Shown here: piece after piece, positions 24,088 to 36,087 of the stretch | How positions within the stretch are numbered: position 1 is the stretch's first letter | How the letters are laid out: every line of letters begins with the position of its first letter | Origin: Ricinus communis | Taxonomy: Eukaryota > Streptophyta > Magnoliopsida > Malpighiales > Euphorbiaceae | Direction of reading: 5' to 3' | Length of the DNA stretch: 64,000 bases | Assembly: GCF_019578655.1 (NCBI RefSeq) | Contig: NC_063263.1 | Coordinates: forward strand, 17,979,001 to 18,043,000 | Position numbers and translations under genes: made by a program | The notes under the pieces: generated by a model | Told to the model about the DNA's origin: nothing | Seen by the model: only the letters and a program-made list of their open reading frames with translations | Databases searched by the model: none

Positions 24088-24748
24088 CTATTTTCCTCAA
24101 GTTTTTTTTTTTTTTCCTTTTTTTTTTTTTTTGTTGTCCTTACCCTTTTTCTGTCACTCCCTTATTTATATCCTCTGATTAAAGAACACACACGGTTTTG
24201 CAAGCCCATGTGAGATACCTTTCCAACCAAATTCTACACAGACAAAAACATTGTACAAGATAATATACCCATACCCCCCCATTTGTGTGCAAGATTCACT
24301 CTCTGCTGTCAAATTCTCCTCTTATGTTCGGTTCTTGAGCTTTTTGGCTTTAGATTTGTACTTTTTCAAGTCTTTTTCTTCAATGCTTTCCCCGCAAAAT
24401 TTGCTCAATCCTGATTCCTAGTTCCTTGAGCAAGTTTTAGCCTACATATGTATCAGTACCTCTTTCTTCTTCCTTTCTCATTACATGCCTTAACCTCCAT
24501 CTTCGACATTTTGAGATTTTTACCAAAGTGAATGCTTTTTTTGTTCCTTATGTTCCTTAATTGGGTAGTTTTTCTTTGGAGTTTTTAGGACTGTTCCTTT
24601 TTGGCTTTCTGCTTTCGGTTTGTCAGCAAAAACTCAGTGCTTTTTATATACTAGAGAGAGAAAGAGAGAGAGAGAGAGCTAATATAAGAAATATCAAAGA
24701 AATTTCTTTCAGTTTTTTTGGTTGTGGGATGTGAAATTTCTATCAAAG
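24088..24748. promoter_or_regulatory. Upstream region and leader of the membrane-protein gene
   Basis: Contains poly(T) runs (24100-24133), a TATTTATA word at 24163-24170, and a second TATA-like word TTTTTATATA at 24641-24650 directly before a (GA)n stretch (24652-24679). Either may serve as the core promoter. Between them the DNA is CT-rich, typical of plant 5' UTRs, so the upstream one with a leader of about 550 nt is slightly favoured. Confidence 0.4.
24652..24680. repeat. (GA)n stretch in the 5' region
   Basis: GA-repeat DNA of about 28 bp, 70 bp before the ATG of the membrane-protein gene; a common plant leader feature. Confidence 0.85.
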
Positions 24749-25711
24749 ATGGCATCTTTCAGTGGATTAGGAATTGGGTTGAGCCTAGTTTTTGGTTGTC
24801 TTCTTTTAGCACTTGTAGCAGAGCTTTATTATCTGCTGTGGTGGAAAAAGAGAGTGACTAGCAGAGCAGTTGTAGAAGATGATGATTACAGTAGCAATTA
24901 TGCAAAGGAATTTTTCCATTTCATTTGTTGGAAAAAGCCTGCTTCTTTGCAAAGCACCAACAGCACATCTCAAGATAGATTGAGAGACCATCCAGAAGCC
25001 AACTGCCAAGAACAAGACTTAGAATTAGGCACAAGCAAAGATTTGCTAATAAAAGCATTTGGTGATCAAGAAAGTGTAGAAGCAGAACTCATGAGACTGC
25101 ACAATCTTTCAGGCCCACCAAGATTTCTATTCACAATTAAAGAAGAAACAAAGGAAGATTTGGAATCTGACGATGGCAAATCTAGAGGTGATAGAAGTAG
25201 GAAAGGGTCAAGAACAACAAGTTTAAGTGATCTTATATTAGCAGTTGACACTCCATTTCTTACTCCTTTAGCTTCTCCACGTTTACAGTCATCACCTTTG
25301 GGTTCTTATCACCACCTTGGGTTCAATCCTCTATTTGAATCATCAGTTGAGGCAGAGATTAACAGGTTTAGATCATCACCACCTCCAAAGTTCAAGTTCT
25401 TGAGAGATGCAGAAGAGAAATTGTTCAGGAAATTAATTGAGGAAGCTGAGAAAAGGGCATCTAGAAGTTGCATTTCTGTCCAAGATTCTGATGTTAATAA
25501 AAGAGCCCCTAATTCAACAGCAATAGAGGAGATAACAACTGCTGCAACTATGGAAGGGTCTTTCTTGGGCTTCATTGTTGGTAAAAATAAAGAAAGAGAT
25601 CATCTTTTTCATCATCTTCCACAATATCCTTCAAGCTCTTCTCAGGTATTGCCATTGGCTTCTTCTCCGACAACATATAGGCCATTAGACAAGAATCTCA
25701 ATGTTTATTAA
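24749..25711 (+). CDS. Uncharacterised plant membrane-anchored protein
   Basis: A single-exon gene for a 320-aa protein. The start is the ATG at 24749 (MASFSGLGIG); an in-frame TTG 27 bases upstream is ignored. Residues about 7-32 form one hydrophobic anchor, followed by the basic WWKKR, so the long remainder probably faces the cytosol. Conserved-looking blocks include AKEFFHFICWKK (52-63), PPRFLFTIKEETKEDLES (123-140) and PPPKFKFLRDAEEKLFRKL further on. The rest is Ser/Pro-rich and probably disordered, with a TPFLTPLASPR cluster of possible phosphosites. I recognise the layout as a plant-specific family of unknown function; no enzyme motif is seen. Codon use looks genuine, with no stops or shifts. 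Confidence 0.87.
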   Translation: MASFSGLGIGLSLVFGCLLLALVAELYYLLWWKKRVTSRAVVEDDDYSSNYAKEFFHFICWKKPASLQSTNSTSQDRLRDHPEANCQEQDLELGTSKDLLIKAFGDQESVEAELMRLHNLSGPPRFLFTIKEETKEDLESDDGKSRGDRSRKGSRTTSLSDLILAVDTPFLTPLASPRLQSSPLGSYHHLGFNPLFESSVEAEINRFRSSPPPKFKFLRDAEEKLFRKLIEEAEKRASRSCISVQDSDVNKRAPNSTAIEEITTAATMEGSFLGFIVGKNKERDHLFHHLPQYPSSSSQVLPLASSPTTYRPLDKNLNVY

Positions 25712-28700
25712 TTTAATCTCTTTTTAAATTAACATGAACTGAGTCTTATTTATTCTTTCTTTCTTTCCTCTTTTCTCCTTTTTTTTTTTTTTTTTGATTG
25801 TTTATATATATAAAATTTAATTTTCAAATTGAATGCTTGTGCATTGAAGTTGTGAATTTTACTTGTGGTCTTGGGTGTTGAAAGACATGGCCAATCTGCA
25901 AAAGCATTTGTTAGGCATATGGAACCTTGAGAATTCCAAGGCAAACAGACAAAATCTGCTATTATTGTTGTCAAAAAATGTTTGGTTATGTCAAGTGGGG
26001 GACTTGTGGGGATATTAGCCATTTTCCATGTCTCCTGAATTTGGATAGGCAGTGTTCGATTCATGTAATAAGATAAATATGAGGTAAAATAGTAATTCCA
26101 CAAAAAAAAAAAAGGATAGAAATCAAAATAATTACTTCGAGATAATTTCCATTGTACCTTTTAATTTATAAGTTTGGATTAACTATTTTTAAATAAAATC
26201 ATAATCAAACATCATATATATTACAATGTATGCTATGATAGTGGGTGGGCGAGAGCAAGATTTGATGGGCAATAAAAAATGATGTGAAATGGTAAAAATA
26301 AAAACTAAGAAAATATGTTATTTTTAAGGTGAGTAATAATTATTCTTTAATTCACAATTACTTATTTTAATTTGAACCAAATTTTAGAATAACTATTTCG
26401 GGCAGAAGAGCTATTTTGTTCTTTTAACTAGTTTATTTAAATGGGGATGCTATGCTTTACTACACTAATTTAAAGGCACTTCAATTAATTCCTCCATTAA
26501 TTAAATGCTTAAATCCTAATTAGCACTTGGCACTAAAATCATAATTGGTCGGAATTCATTAAAAAATTTATTTTATTTGATAAGTATATAAAAAAATAAT
26601 AAAATAGAAATAATAAAATTAAAAAAATATTTTTAGTATTATAAATATATTAATAAATGTAAAAAAATTAAATAAATTTTATATAGATTTAAATGTAAAA
26701 AAAAAATTAAATTAACTTTTATTTCATTAAAATACATAAAATAAATAAATTTTATAAAATTTATAAATTCCAAACCACCACGGTCCAATGGTTCCAACAA
26801 AAGAAAGATACTAGAAATTTTAAACACCATAATCTCCTTGTGAATTTTACTATGAAGTAATTGTACTCTATTTTAATTGGCTTGTGAAATGTAAAGATAA
26901 TAAATTAAATTTCTTGGCCGCTTTTGCAGGTCTTGAAATTAAAAAAAGAAAAACAAATGTAGACCGTAAATAATCAATGTGAGTATTGTGTGAAACATAG
27001 AATATAAAATAAAGGAAAAATGTGTCCATATTAGAAAGTCTTGCTCGTCAGTCGTCATGCATAATATTTGGGCAAATTTATTTATCTTCAAAAACTATAT
27101 TTCTTGACTGCAACACATCTTACAGTCAAAAGTAGCCGCAGTTGCAATTACAAAGCAGTATCAAATTTTAAATATGTACTATTATTTTGTATTATTTGCA
27201 AATAAAATATTCAGATAGCCCTGTTCACTGTCTACACTCCAAGTAGTTAAAAAATAAAATTAATATTCTTTAAATACATCATGAGATTCCTATTTATATA
27301 ATTTTTTAACTGTATTTAAATTTGATGGCTGACTAAATAATTATTTAATATATAAAATTTAAATTAATTTTTCAATTAAATTTCAATAATTCTATTTGAG
27401 AATTTAAAAATAAAAGTTGTAAGGTATAATAAATTATTATATTTAATATAAATATGAGATGTAGATTTTAAAAATAATCTAAGAGTGTGTGTAAATAAGA
27501 TAGTAAGAATCTTTTTAATTTAACTGATATTTGAGTTTAAATTTTAAATATGTATTTGCGTTAAAATTTTTAAAATAATATTTTACTATTCATAAAAGTC
27601 CTATTTAATATATTTTAAATTAATTATATATATATATATTTATATTATTAAAAAACACAAGAATATAATTTCTGTGTTTTTCACCTATTTTATTTTTATT
27701 ATTTTTCTAAAATTATTAATTCTTGAAACGAACGTTCGGTACTTCATTAAGTGAAAGAGATGTAACTATTTTAATCCAGGATTTTGTCCTATTCAAGTTA
27801 TTGGAAAGAGCCATTTAACAACTGAATTGATGATTAAAGTTATTTTAGGGAAGAAAAAAAAAATGAAGGGCATAGAGAAAAGAGAGAGAAAGAGAAAGAG
27901 AAGAAATGCTTTTGCAAAAGAGAAGAAGAAGAAGAAGAAGAAGAAGAAGAAAAAAGGAGTAGGAAGTGAAGGTTTAAATTAATTTAAATGGCCTTTTTCT
28001 TGAACCTTTTACCTAAACAGCAAGCAAGTGTCATTGTTATCACGCAATTCAGCCGAAAGTTGCCCCCACAAAAACCAGTATCATTTCCTTTTTACACTCT
28101 CGGGCCTCCTTTCTTTTAAATTATCTATTTCTCAAGAGGTTTATTTTTCTAAGAAATAAATTTCTAAGAGACACTATTTATATTGGTTAATTAAATTCTA
28201 TTTAATTAAAAAAATTTCTATTTACATAGCTCTTTTAAATAATAAAAAATTCAAATTATCTATTTTTAGAAAAAATATTTTATTATACAATTTGAATTAA
28301 ATTAAAATCTCTATTTTTTTTTTTTTAAAAAGTGTTACCTCTCTTTTTTACTTATTTCATACCAAAAGACTTCCGAACCTTAATAAACAATTCAAATTTT
28401 GAAACTTTCTATCTCTTTCTGAAAAACAAGAAAAAAAAGAAAGAAGAAAGAAAGATAGTGATGCTCTAACGTATATAATTTGAAATTTGGAAAAATGGTA
28501 AGATATAATTTGTATTTGTGTTATTATGGTTACGGCTAACATGGCTCCATGTGAAACACCAAAACCTATCACTTGTCCTTTCCGTAGGTCAATTCAGTTG
28601 GGTCCCATTCCATTAAAACGACTGTATCACTTTCTGGTTTAATTGGAAATCATACTTTTATTTTTTTTTTTCTTTTAAATATTTCAGTACATATACATAA

Positions 28701-30348
28701 GATACTTTTCATTTGGACCCCTTACATCTTTCAATTTTTTTTGCTTTTCGTCTGTTTTCTGTAAATTTCTGATTCTGCCCTTAATTATAACTGTTCCTTT
28801 TAAAAGAAAAAAAACTAATTATACATTTGAGCCCAATAAAAATTTATAATATTATAAATATGTTGTTTCATATCTAATCTTATATATATAATATTATTTT
28901 ACTAGTCAGTGAGTATAAAATTGAAATTTTTATCTATTTATCTCCGTTCAATATGATTCATTATAAATTTACATAATATAATATGTTTTGTTTTTGAAAA
29001 TACAAAGGGGACCAGCCAATTATTTTGTTTTTATATTTTCTTCTTAAGTAGAATTTTGTTGGCAAGAACCTCAAGGAGAAACTTAAACCAAGTGTTGCTG
29101 GTCTGACTTGGGATTCATATACAACAATTGGGATAAAATGGCTTGGCTTAGATTTTTAATGTAGAGTACTGACTTGGAATCTGGAAGACCTTTTATAGTT
29201 AGTGATAATTTATGTGGAAAGAGGCATCATAATATATAAAGAAACAAGCATCTTTGCATTCTTGGAAGCCTGCCAAGCGGCAATTATTATTGTTGGAATA
29301 TAATCTTCTAGCTCTTGTCCCATTGCATAAATGTGCTCTTGGAAAAGAATTATCAAAAGCATATAATTACCCTACTAATCATTAATGTTTCTTTTTTTTT
29401 TTTTAATTCTTGCACCACCCCATGCATAATCTATCTTAGGGTTCGTATGGTATGGTATACTAAAATAAGGAGCAAAACTAGCATTTTGTGAAAAATAGAG
29501 ATTTAGTTGTATTTTGACTATATATTTAAAAGAACTTTCTAAGAAACTTCGCTTCTATAGAACAAATAACTTATTTAAAAACCTAAATAAATAAAACTTT
29601 CTTAATTAAGTAGAAATCAATTTATCAATATATCATCAATTGAATATAAAAGCTAATATTAATTTTATTATAGATATTATTGTATTTTAGAATATATTAA
29701 CAAAATAATAAAACTTTATTTCATAATAAGTTAAATTATATATCAAACACTTTTAATTTCTAATTCTAGAGAAATAATTTCTTTAGAAATTCAATTTTGT
29801 GATAAATATACTTTCTAGAAAGTAGACTATTTATATTAAATAAATCCTTATTTTCTAATAAAGGGAAATCAAAATGAATCTCAAGCCAATTTCTGTGAAA
29901 ATTTAGCAGCTAGAATTTAGCTTAAGCATGATTTTAATTTTACAAATTCAGTCATTATACCTTTAGAAATCAAATAGTTTTAGTCCTACGGGCTATTAAT
30001 AGAAAATACTCCCCAAGATGTAAAGAGTTGGTACAGTTATGTGCATGTAAATGAACCATTAGATAGGATAAGAGTGATGTCTCTGTAAAATAAGATATAG
30101 CAAAATTTACATGAGAATGCAACACCAATTTATTTATAGTAAGATCCATGTATTTTAGGTTTTCTTCTAGAATTTTCTATAAAAAGGTGCACTCTTACTT
30201 GTGCAAGAGGGATATATACATGGTTTTCCCCAACATGGCTAACTTTCACCATCATGGCTAACATGTCCAGTCGGTCGACTAATGGGACTCATCACCTAAT
30301 TTGAGCTCAACTTCAACTACACGAAAGACTGATTCATACGGCAAAAGA
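25712..30348. other. Intergenic, no gene seen
   Basis: A long AT-rich gap. It starts with the 3' UTR of the membrane-protein gene, then holds decayed repeat DNA around 26520-26860, a (GAA)n microsatellite at 27919-27950 and poly(T) runs. Frames at 25750-26103, 26639-26830 and 28357-28572 have no domains and sit in low-complexity DNA. No gene called. Confidence 0.55.
27919..27951. repeat. (GAA)n microsatellite
   Basis: About ten AGA/GAA units within a purine-rich tract (27840-27960). Confidence 0.9.
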
Positions 30349-30551
30349 ATTCAAGTTATTTAATAAGAAAGGGGAAAAAGAAAAAACAAATGATACTATT
30401 AATTCAGATTTTACTTAATTGGTGCAGAGTCATTGCAGATACTTATCTTTTTTTTTATATATATAATTAAGAATATTCATGTTATTTAATAAGAAAGAAA
30501 AAGAAAACAAATGACACAATTAATTCATATTTTACTTGATTGGTGCAGAAT
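30349..30551 (+). repeat. Near-tandem duplication of about 85 bp
   Basis: Copy 1 at 30349-30434 and copy 2 at 30474-30551, both running from TTATTTAATAAGAAAG to ATTGGTGCAGA, with small differences. They are separated by a T-rich 40-bp spacer. No gene. Confidence 0.85.
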
Positions 30552-31824
30552 CAACATAAATATTAATTATTTAAGCTTGATAAACCATAAATAATAATGA
30601 ACTCTGACTAATATTTGTGAATGGCAGATAAAAGTAAATAAATTTAGTTGGTCAGAATCTAGCCGGATGGAAATGTCTTCTTCTAGTAATTTCTAGATTA
30701 CAAGCAAATATTATGATGTTATTTATATACTCTCATTGTACAATTTTGATATGTTATTTTTCCTTTTTGGCCCATTCAAAATTATAAATTTATAATTGTT
30801 AATTTAATATCTGAATTTAGTTTCGGTCTTTTGTTGTTATATTTTTTCTTTTCTGTTGATAATCCATGGCCAGAAGGAACAAGTAAATAAAAATTTATAT
30901 TGTTTTCATTTTGGCATTGAAATAAGAATTGCAATGAACGGCCCTAAGATTCTAACTCACTAAATTTAGCCCTTTGACATTAGAAATTGTAAAATGTAAT
31001 GGGTTGGGTTGGCAGGTGGAAGTAGGTTAGAATTGAGAGTGAAGTGAGGCAGCTGTTTTGTTGAGAAAAGAAGACAGATAGGTAACTTATTTTTATTGGT
31101 TGAATTTTGCCAGAATTGTCGACACTCTTCTTTGAAAATGCCATCTTTCTCACCACCACAATCATTTTCCATTCCAAGAATATGTTTCTCACCTTTTAAA
31201 CTATTAAGCACCATAATTTATATCATAAAAAATATTTTAAAAGGTATTGAAGTATAATAATACAAAATTTCATTTAACTCTAAATACTTTTGTTAATTTT
31301 ATATTTTAATTATTTTAATTTTATTAATAAAAATAAAATAAAATAAAAAACTATATTATATAAAAATTTAAAATTATTCTAATATACTATAAGTATACGA
31401 TATACGATATAAATCTATAAAAATTAAAATTATTTTAATATTATTATTTTTAATATAATTAAATATTAAATTAGTCAATTATATATAGTATTCAATTATT
31501 GATCAACTTAAAATATTGCTATACTTATTAAATGTTTGTATCTATTTTTAAAATTTGAACAATGGTAATTAATAATTACAAGATTCACTTACATAATTTG
31601 ACTTATATAAATAATTAAAATTGCATACAGATTTATTTATAATTTAAATTAAAAATATAAATTAATAAATTAATTAAGATAACACTAATAAGTTATTTAT
31701 AATAAAAAATAATAATAATAGAATACTACAAATGGTACTCTATAATACAATATTTAAAGAAAAAATCAAACAGTAAAACCAATTTTTTTATTTTGTTTCT
31801 GGAAACAAAAATTATTAGTGTATC

Positions 31825-31887
<63 letters not shown>

Positions 31888-34299
31888 AATTTAATGATAA
31901 AATTCTAATATATATAGAAAGTACATTACATACACTCTTTTATCAATATATATATATATAAAAATTTATGAGATCTAAATTTCTTTTGAGATATATGTTT
32001 AATTTTTGACACATAAAATTTTTACTTTGACATGTATACTTACTCTTAACATATGAGATTCAAATGTATGTGTAATTTTATAGTTTCTTTTTATTATTTT
32101 ATTGATTAAATCAATTATACCAAAAATCTAGATTCATAGAAATTTTCCAACTTTATACAACTGCTTTCATTTTATTTTTATTAATTTAATTTTTTTCTTT
32201 AACTTGTAGATGGAAATTATTTTTTTAAAGAGAATAAAGATTATTAATGTGAAACTGAAATCCAATCTCTAATATTTTTCAATAACAGAATGAATTATTA
32301 ATATTTTAAATTTATTCAACGGATAAATAATAATTCAAGTGAAGAAATTGAAGATAAATCTTTTTAGATTTGAAAACAACAAAACATTAACTAAAAATAA
32401 TCTAGTCTAAAAATTAAAAGACTTCAAACCAATATAATTTGCTTTAATTTTTTTTTCAAAATAAATTTTTTACATAAAGCAAAATCCAACAAATTTAAAA
32501 AAAAATTCAAAATGAAAATATTTTATCTTTTATATAAAAAATTAAAAATGATAGAGATCAGAGAAAAAAAGAATTGATGTCCAAAAAATAAATAACAATG
32601 AAAAAAATTAAAAATAATTCTTCATAAATCTGAAAATTAATTAAACATCAACTGTAACGATCATAAAATCAATTACACATCAACTAAAAATTAATAAAAT
32701 CATTTATTTAGATAGTGTAACTTTAGCAATGGTTTTATTTTTAATTATGTAGCTTTCCATATATAATTAAACTAAATAGTTAATATAGAGTTTAGTAACA
32801 AGAATAAAAATATAATATATATAAATTCTATATTATTAAATAATTAAATTATAATAACAATAATTTATGTAATTAATTAATTAATTTAGATTTTTATGAT
32901 CAAATTAAAGCAATGACTATAATGCTTGAAATATAAATGACAATCAGTGGTATTAACTTAACTCTCTGGTTATTGACTTAGTGCTTTCATAGTCATAGAC
33001 TAAATTAATTAATTGATATGACTCTTTATCACTGTGTTTAAGATTTTATGTCATTAAATTTTTTAAGTAATTTATCCATTTTAAAGATTTAATTAGTAAA
33101 GTGGTTAGTTTTAGTCAGTTTGATATCGGTTAGAGATTTAAGTCCAATTTCTTTAGTGAACTTTATATTTTACCATATTTACTAATTTTTCAACTTTCTA
33201 TTAGGATGAATATTTAGTTCCTTAATTTTTTTGATTGCTTATTTGAATGACTATTTAATCTCAGTAGCTTGAGACAGTAGTATATTTATATTTCAAATTA
33301 ATTTTATGTTTTAGAAAGAGAATAACAATTTCATTAACAACTGAATAACAAAATCAAATATATACTTAATGTGTAAAATTAAAATTTATTTTAATTTTAT
33401 TTAATGATAATCTTTCAGAAATATTTTAGTAATTTAATATTTATTAATAAAAAATTTTATTCACAGTGTTGATAAATATTTAAATTCATAAGCATCTATG
33501 ACTGGTTATTTGTTTTAATATAAATGTGAGTGTTATTTAATTTATTATAATTAATTTATGTTTTTCTTATCTTTATTTCTATGAATCTAATTTGTTTTTC
33601 TAAAATTGATAATGATTTTACCTCTAATATTATAAATTACTAACTATGATAGTGTCTTAGGTAATAGTAGAGAACACTAACATTTGTATCAATATATAAT
33701 GACACGTATCTTATCTTTTACTATTTTTCTAAAATTAAAATTACTAAAATTAACTAAAAATAAAAATCAACGAACAAAATAATATGTAAACATCTTCACC
33801 TTCTAGCTTCCCTATCCACCATTAAAACACCATTCTCCATCAATATCGTCTTTAAAATCATGGAAAAGCACCCAACAAATCCATCCAGAAATTCACAAAA
33901 TAATCTCAAACAAACAAATCAAACCCTAAAATAGGAAAAACAAACAAAAGCATCTCTGTTTTCAGCTCCACCACCTCTTCTTACCCACGTCCAGCTCCAC
34001 CACTTCCTACTAGTCCACCTTCAGCTCTACCACCAACCCCAACGCCTCTTTCTAGTCCACCACCACCACCAAAGTCACTCTACCTCCATGATCAAAGCAT
34101 CCACTGCACAAGAAAAGAAGAAGAAACGAAAGCCATTTTTGAGAGACCCATCACTGCTTCATTTAGTTTTTTGTATAGGATTCATCCGCTTGCTTACTAT
34201 GAAGAAAAAAAAGCGTAAAAAAAAGCAAATGAAAGACGTAAAAATGTAAGAAATTAAAAGAAGAGGTTTTTTTGTAATTATTAAATTTCTTTAGAAATT
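30552..34299. other. Intergenic, no gene seen
   Basis: Mostly very AT-rich. An 82-codon minus-strand frame at 30966-31214 has no recognisable domain. A perfect (TA)26 microsatellite is at 31831-31882. Around 33950-34100 the plus strand is rich in CCACCAC and encodes an open, proline-rich stretch with no start; it could be a decayed extensin-like fragment or a simple repeat. Confidence 0.5.
31831..31882. repeat. (TA)26 microsatellite
   Basis: 26 perfect TA units; likely highly polymorphic. Confidence 0.97.
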
Positions 34300-34390
34300 G
34301 GCCCATGGGCTATGCTAATTGTACATCAGCCTAGAATATCCCATGGGTCATCAGTTTTGAGCTCTTAAAAGTTTTTGATGGGCTTTTCTA
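34300..34390 (+). promoter_or_regulatory. Promoter region of the mS37-type gene with site II motifs
   Basis: TTGGCCCATGGGCT (34300-34313), CCCATGGGTC (about 34341) and GATGGGCTTTT (about 34378) are TGGGCY/site II words. They are common in promoters of nuclear genes for mitochondrial and ribosomal proteins. A telo-box-like AAGCCCTAA follows near 34477 in the leader. No clear TATA box is seen. Confidence 0.5.
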
Positions 34391-34439
34391 AAATTCAAGA
34401 AATTAAAATCTCGGCCTGAGTCACAGAAAAATGTAGAAG

Positions 34440-36087
34440 AAGATGATTCTAAGTTTTGTTGCAGTGAAGACGCATTAAGCCCTAATTCTTTCTCTTCCAA
34501 TTGAAGTCGCCGATCCTGTAAGCTCTTGATTTTTGTTTTTCCTGTTGTTTCTTTTACTTATTTATTCATGTATTTTACTTTACTTTTTTATTTGAATTCT
34601 TTCAATGAAATTTGAGATTTTCTCTCTGATTTTATGGTGATAAAGATGGGGGTTTAGTAATGTGAGTGTTGGATTACACAAGAAAGATGCCTTTTTTTTT
34701 TTCTTTTCTTTTTTCTTAGTGGAGACAATTGGGTTTGGCCTTGTTGGACTGAATTGTGTGCGAAAGTGGAAATATTTTAAGTTTGGAGAGCTCTTCTGAT
34801 GTGAACTTCAGAGTTAAATAGTTTTGGTCTTTTTATGGTTGCATTGAAATGGAGTCATCATTGATTTAATATAATGATTTAGTCTTTTTTTCTTTTGGAA
34901 TTAAGAGCTGTTTTATTAGTAGTGGTAGAACATTGATGAGAGAGCTTAATCTTTCTGATGCTGCGTGAATCTTGATCTATTGTTATATTTTGTCTGTTAA
35001 TGGAGAGATGTGAAAGAAAGCTAAGTTGTTTAAGGAGACTAATCTTTACTGATAGAGTAATAATTCACACTCTTCTGGAAGTCATTGGAGTCTCTTCTGT
35101 TGTCAATTGATATTAATTTTAAGTCATTGGAGTCTCTTCTGTTCACACTCCTAACATTTTTATGTTGATTGTTATCATTGAGAACTAGCAAATTGTTCTT
35201 GAAGTTGGAACATAGTTTGCAGGCTTTGAGCAATGATTTTTTAACATTCACCAATTATGTTTGTGTTGTGCATTAGAAAGTAAACCTTTATGAGTTTTAA
35301 TTGAATAACTGCTTATAGAAGCTGTTTCTTAGGGTAAGTTTTGAATTGCAGAATTTAATTGCAAGTTGCAATCTATGTTTCATGTTCAAGTGCACTATTT
35401 GTTAATACAGTAGACCTGGATCTTTACAGTTATTTTGCTTCAGATATATAGATCATGCATGTTACTGTCTTCAGCTTGAGGTATTTGTCTTTGTTGGTTT
35501 GTGTATGACTTGATCATATTGCGTTTCCAGTGGTTGAATTACTTGGATTCATCAAAACTGAGATAATTGTTCTTTTCTTTTTGTGTAATATTTATTCCTT
35601 CTTCTTGACTGTCAAATTCCTTTGACAACTTTCATTGAAAAGTGGTAGTAACACTATCTTGTTTGGACATCTATAGCTTGCTCTGGAGTAATGGGTCGGA
35701 AAGCTGGTACACTGTACATTAATCCAAAGAAATTTGGATCTCTCTCAAAACCTTGTATGAAGGAAATGATATCATTTCTCAATTGCTTGTCTCTTAACCA
35801 TGTAAATGATGAGAAGTGTGTTCGACAGAAGGAGCAATTGAGTGCTTGTATGGAAGCTCAGGTAATGATATCATAGACAAAAGAGCCTACTTTTCACCAT
35901 CTTCCGAATATTTAATTCTTCTGTTTCCTTGTGTAGTATCCAATTATCTAATCTTTTAGCTATATGGACTATTCATTACCTCATCTGAAAATCATTGATG
36001 ATAACTGCTGTGCAGACTAGCAATAAAAGAAAGTCTTTGGGAAGCATTAATTATCACCTGCAGAGGCTTAACCGAGGAAGAAAGTAA
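34440..36087 (+). other. Transcript extent of the mS37 gene with 5' UTR intron
   Basis: The non-coding first exon probably ends at 34517 (GATCCT|GTAAGC). A 1159-bp intron (34518-35676) then ends in CTATAG, 14 bp before the ATG at 35691. The intron contains a 23-bp repeat twice (35079-35101 and 35121-35143). The 5' end of the first exon is not defined by the sequence. Leader introns of this kind often raise expression in plants (general knowledge). Confidence 0.55.
35691..36087 (+). CDS. Twin-CX9C mitoribosomal protein mS37 (CHCHD1/MRP10 type)
   Basis: Exons are 35691-35861 and 36016-36087 with a GT-AG intron of 154 bp in phase 0. The 80-aa product has Cys22-x9-Cys32 and Cys43-x9-Cys53, a twin CX9C helix hairpin that is oxidised by the Mia40/Erv1 system in the mitochondrial intermembrane space. 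The basic ends, opening MGRKAGTLYINPKKFG and closing GSINYHLQRLNRGRK, match the plant homologues of small-subunit protein mS37 rather than COX17 or COX19 types. Reading past the first donor gives an in-frame stop within five codons, which confirms the splice. The protein is a small structural component of the mitochondrial ribosome. No damage seen. Confidence 0.92.

Noticed and set aside
33940..34130. Proline-rich open stretch (PPPPP, SSPPPPP)
   Set aside because: No start codon or splice partner; better explained as CCA-repeat DNA or a decayed extensin-like fragment.
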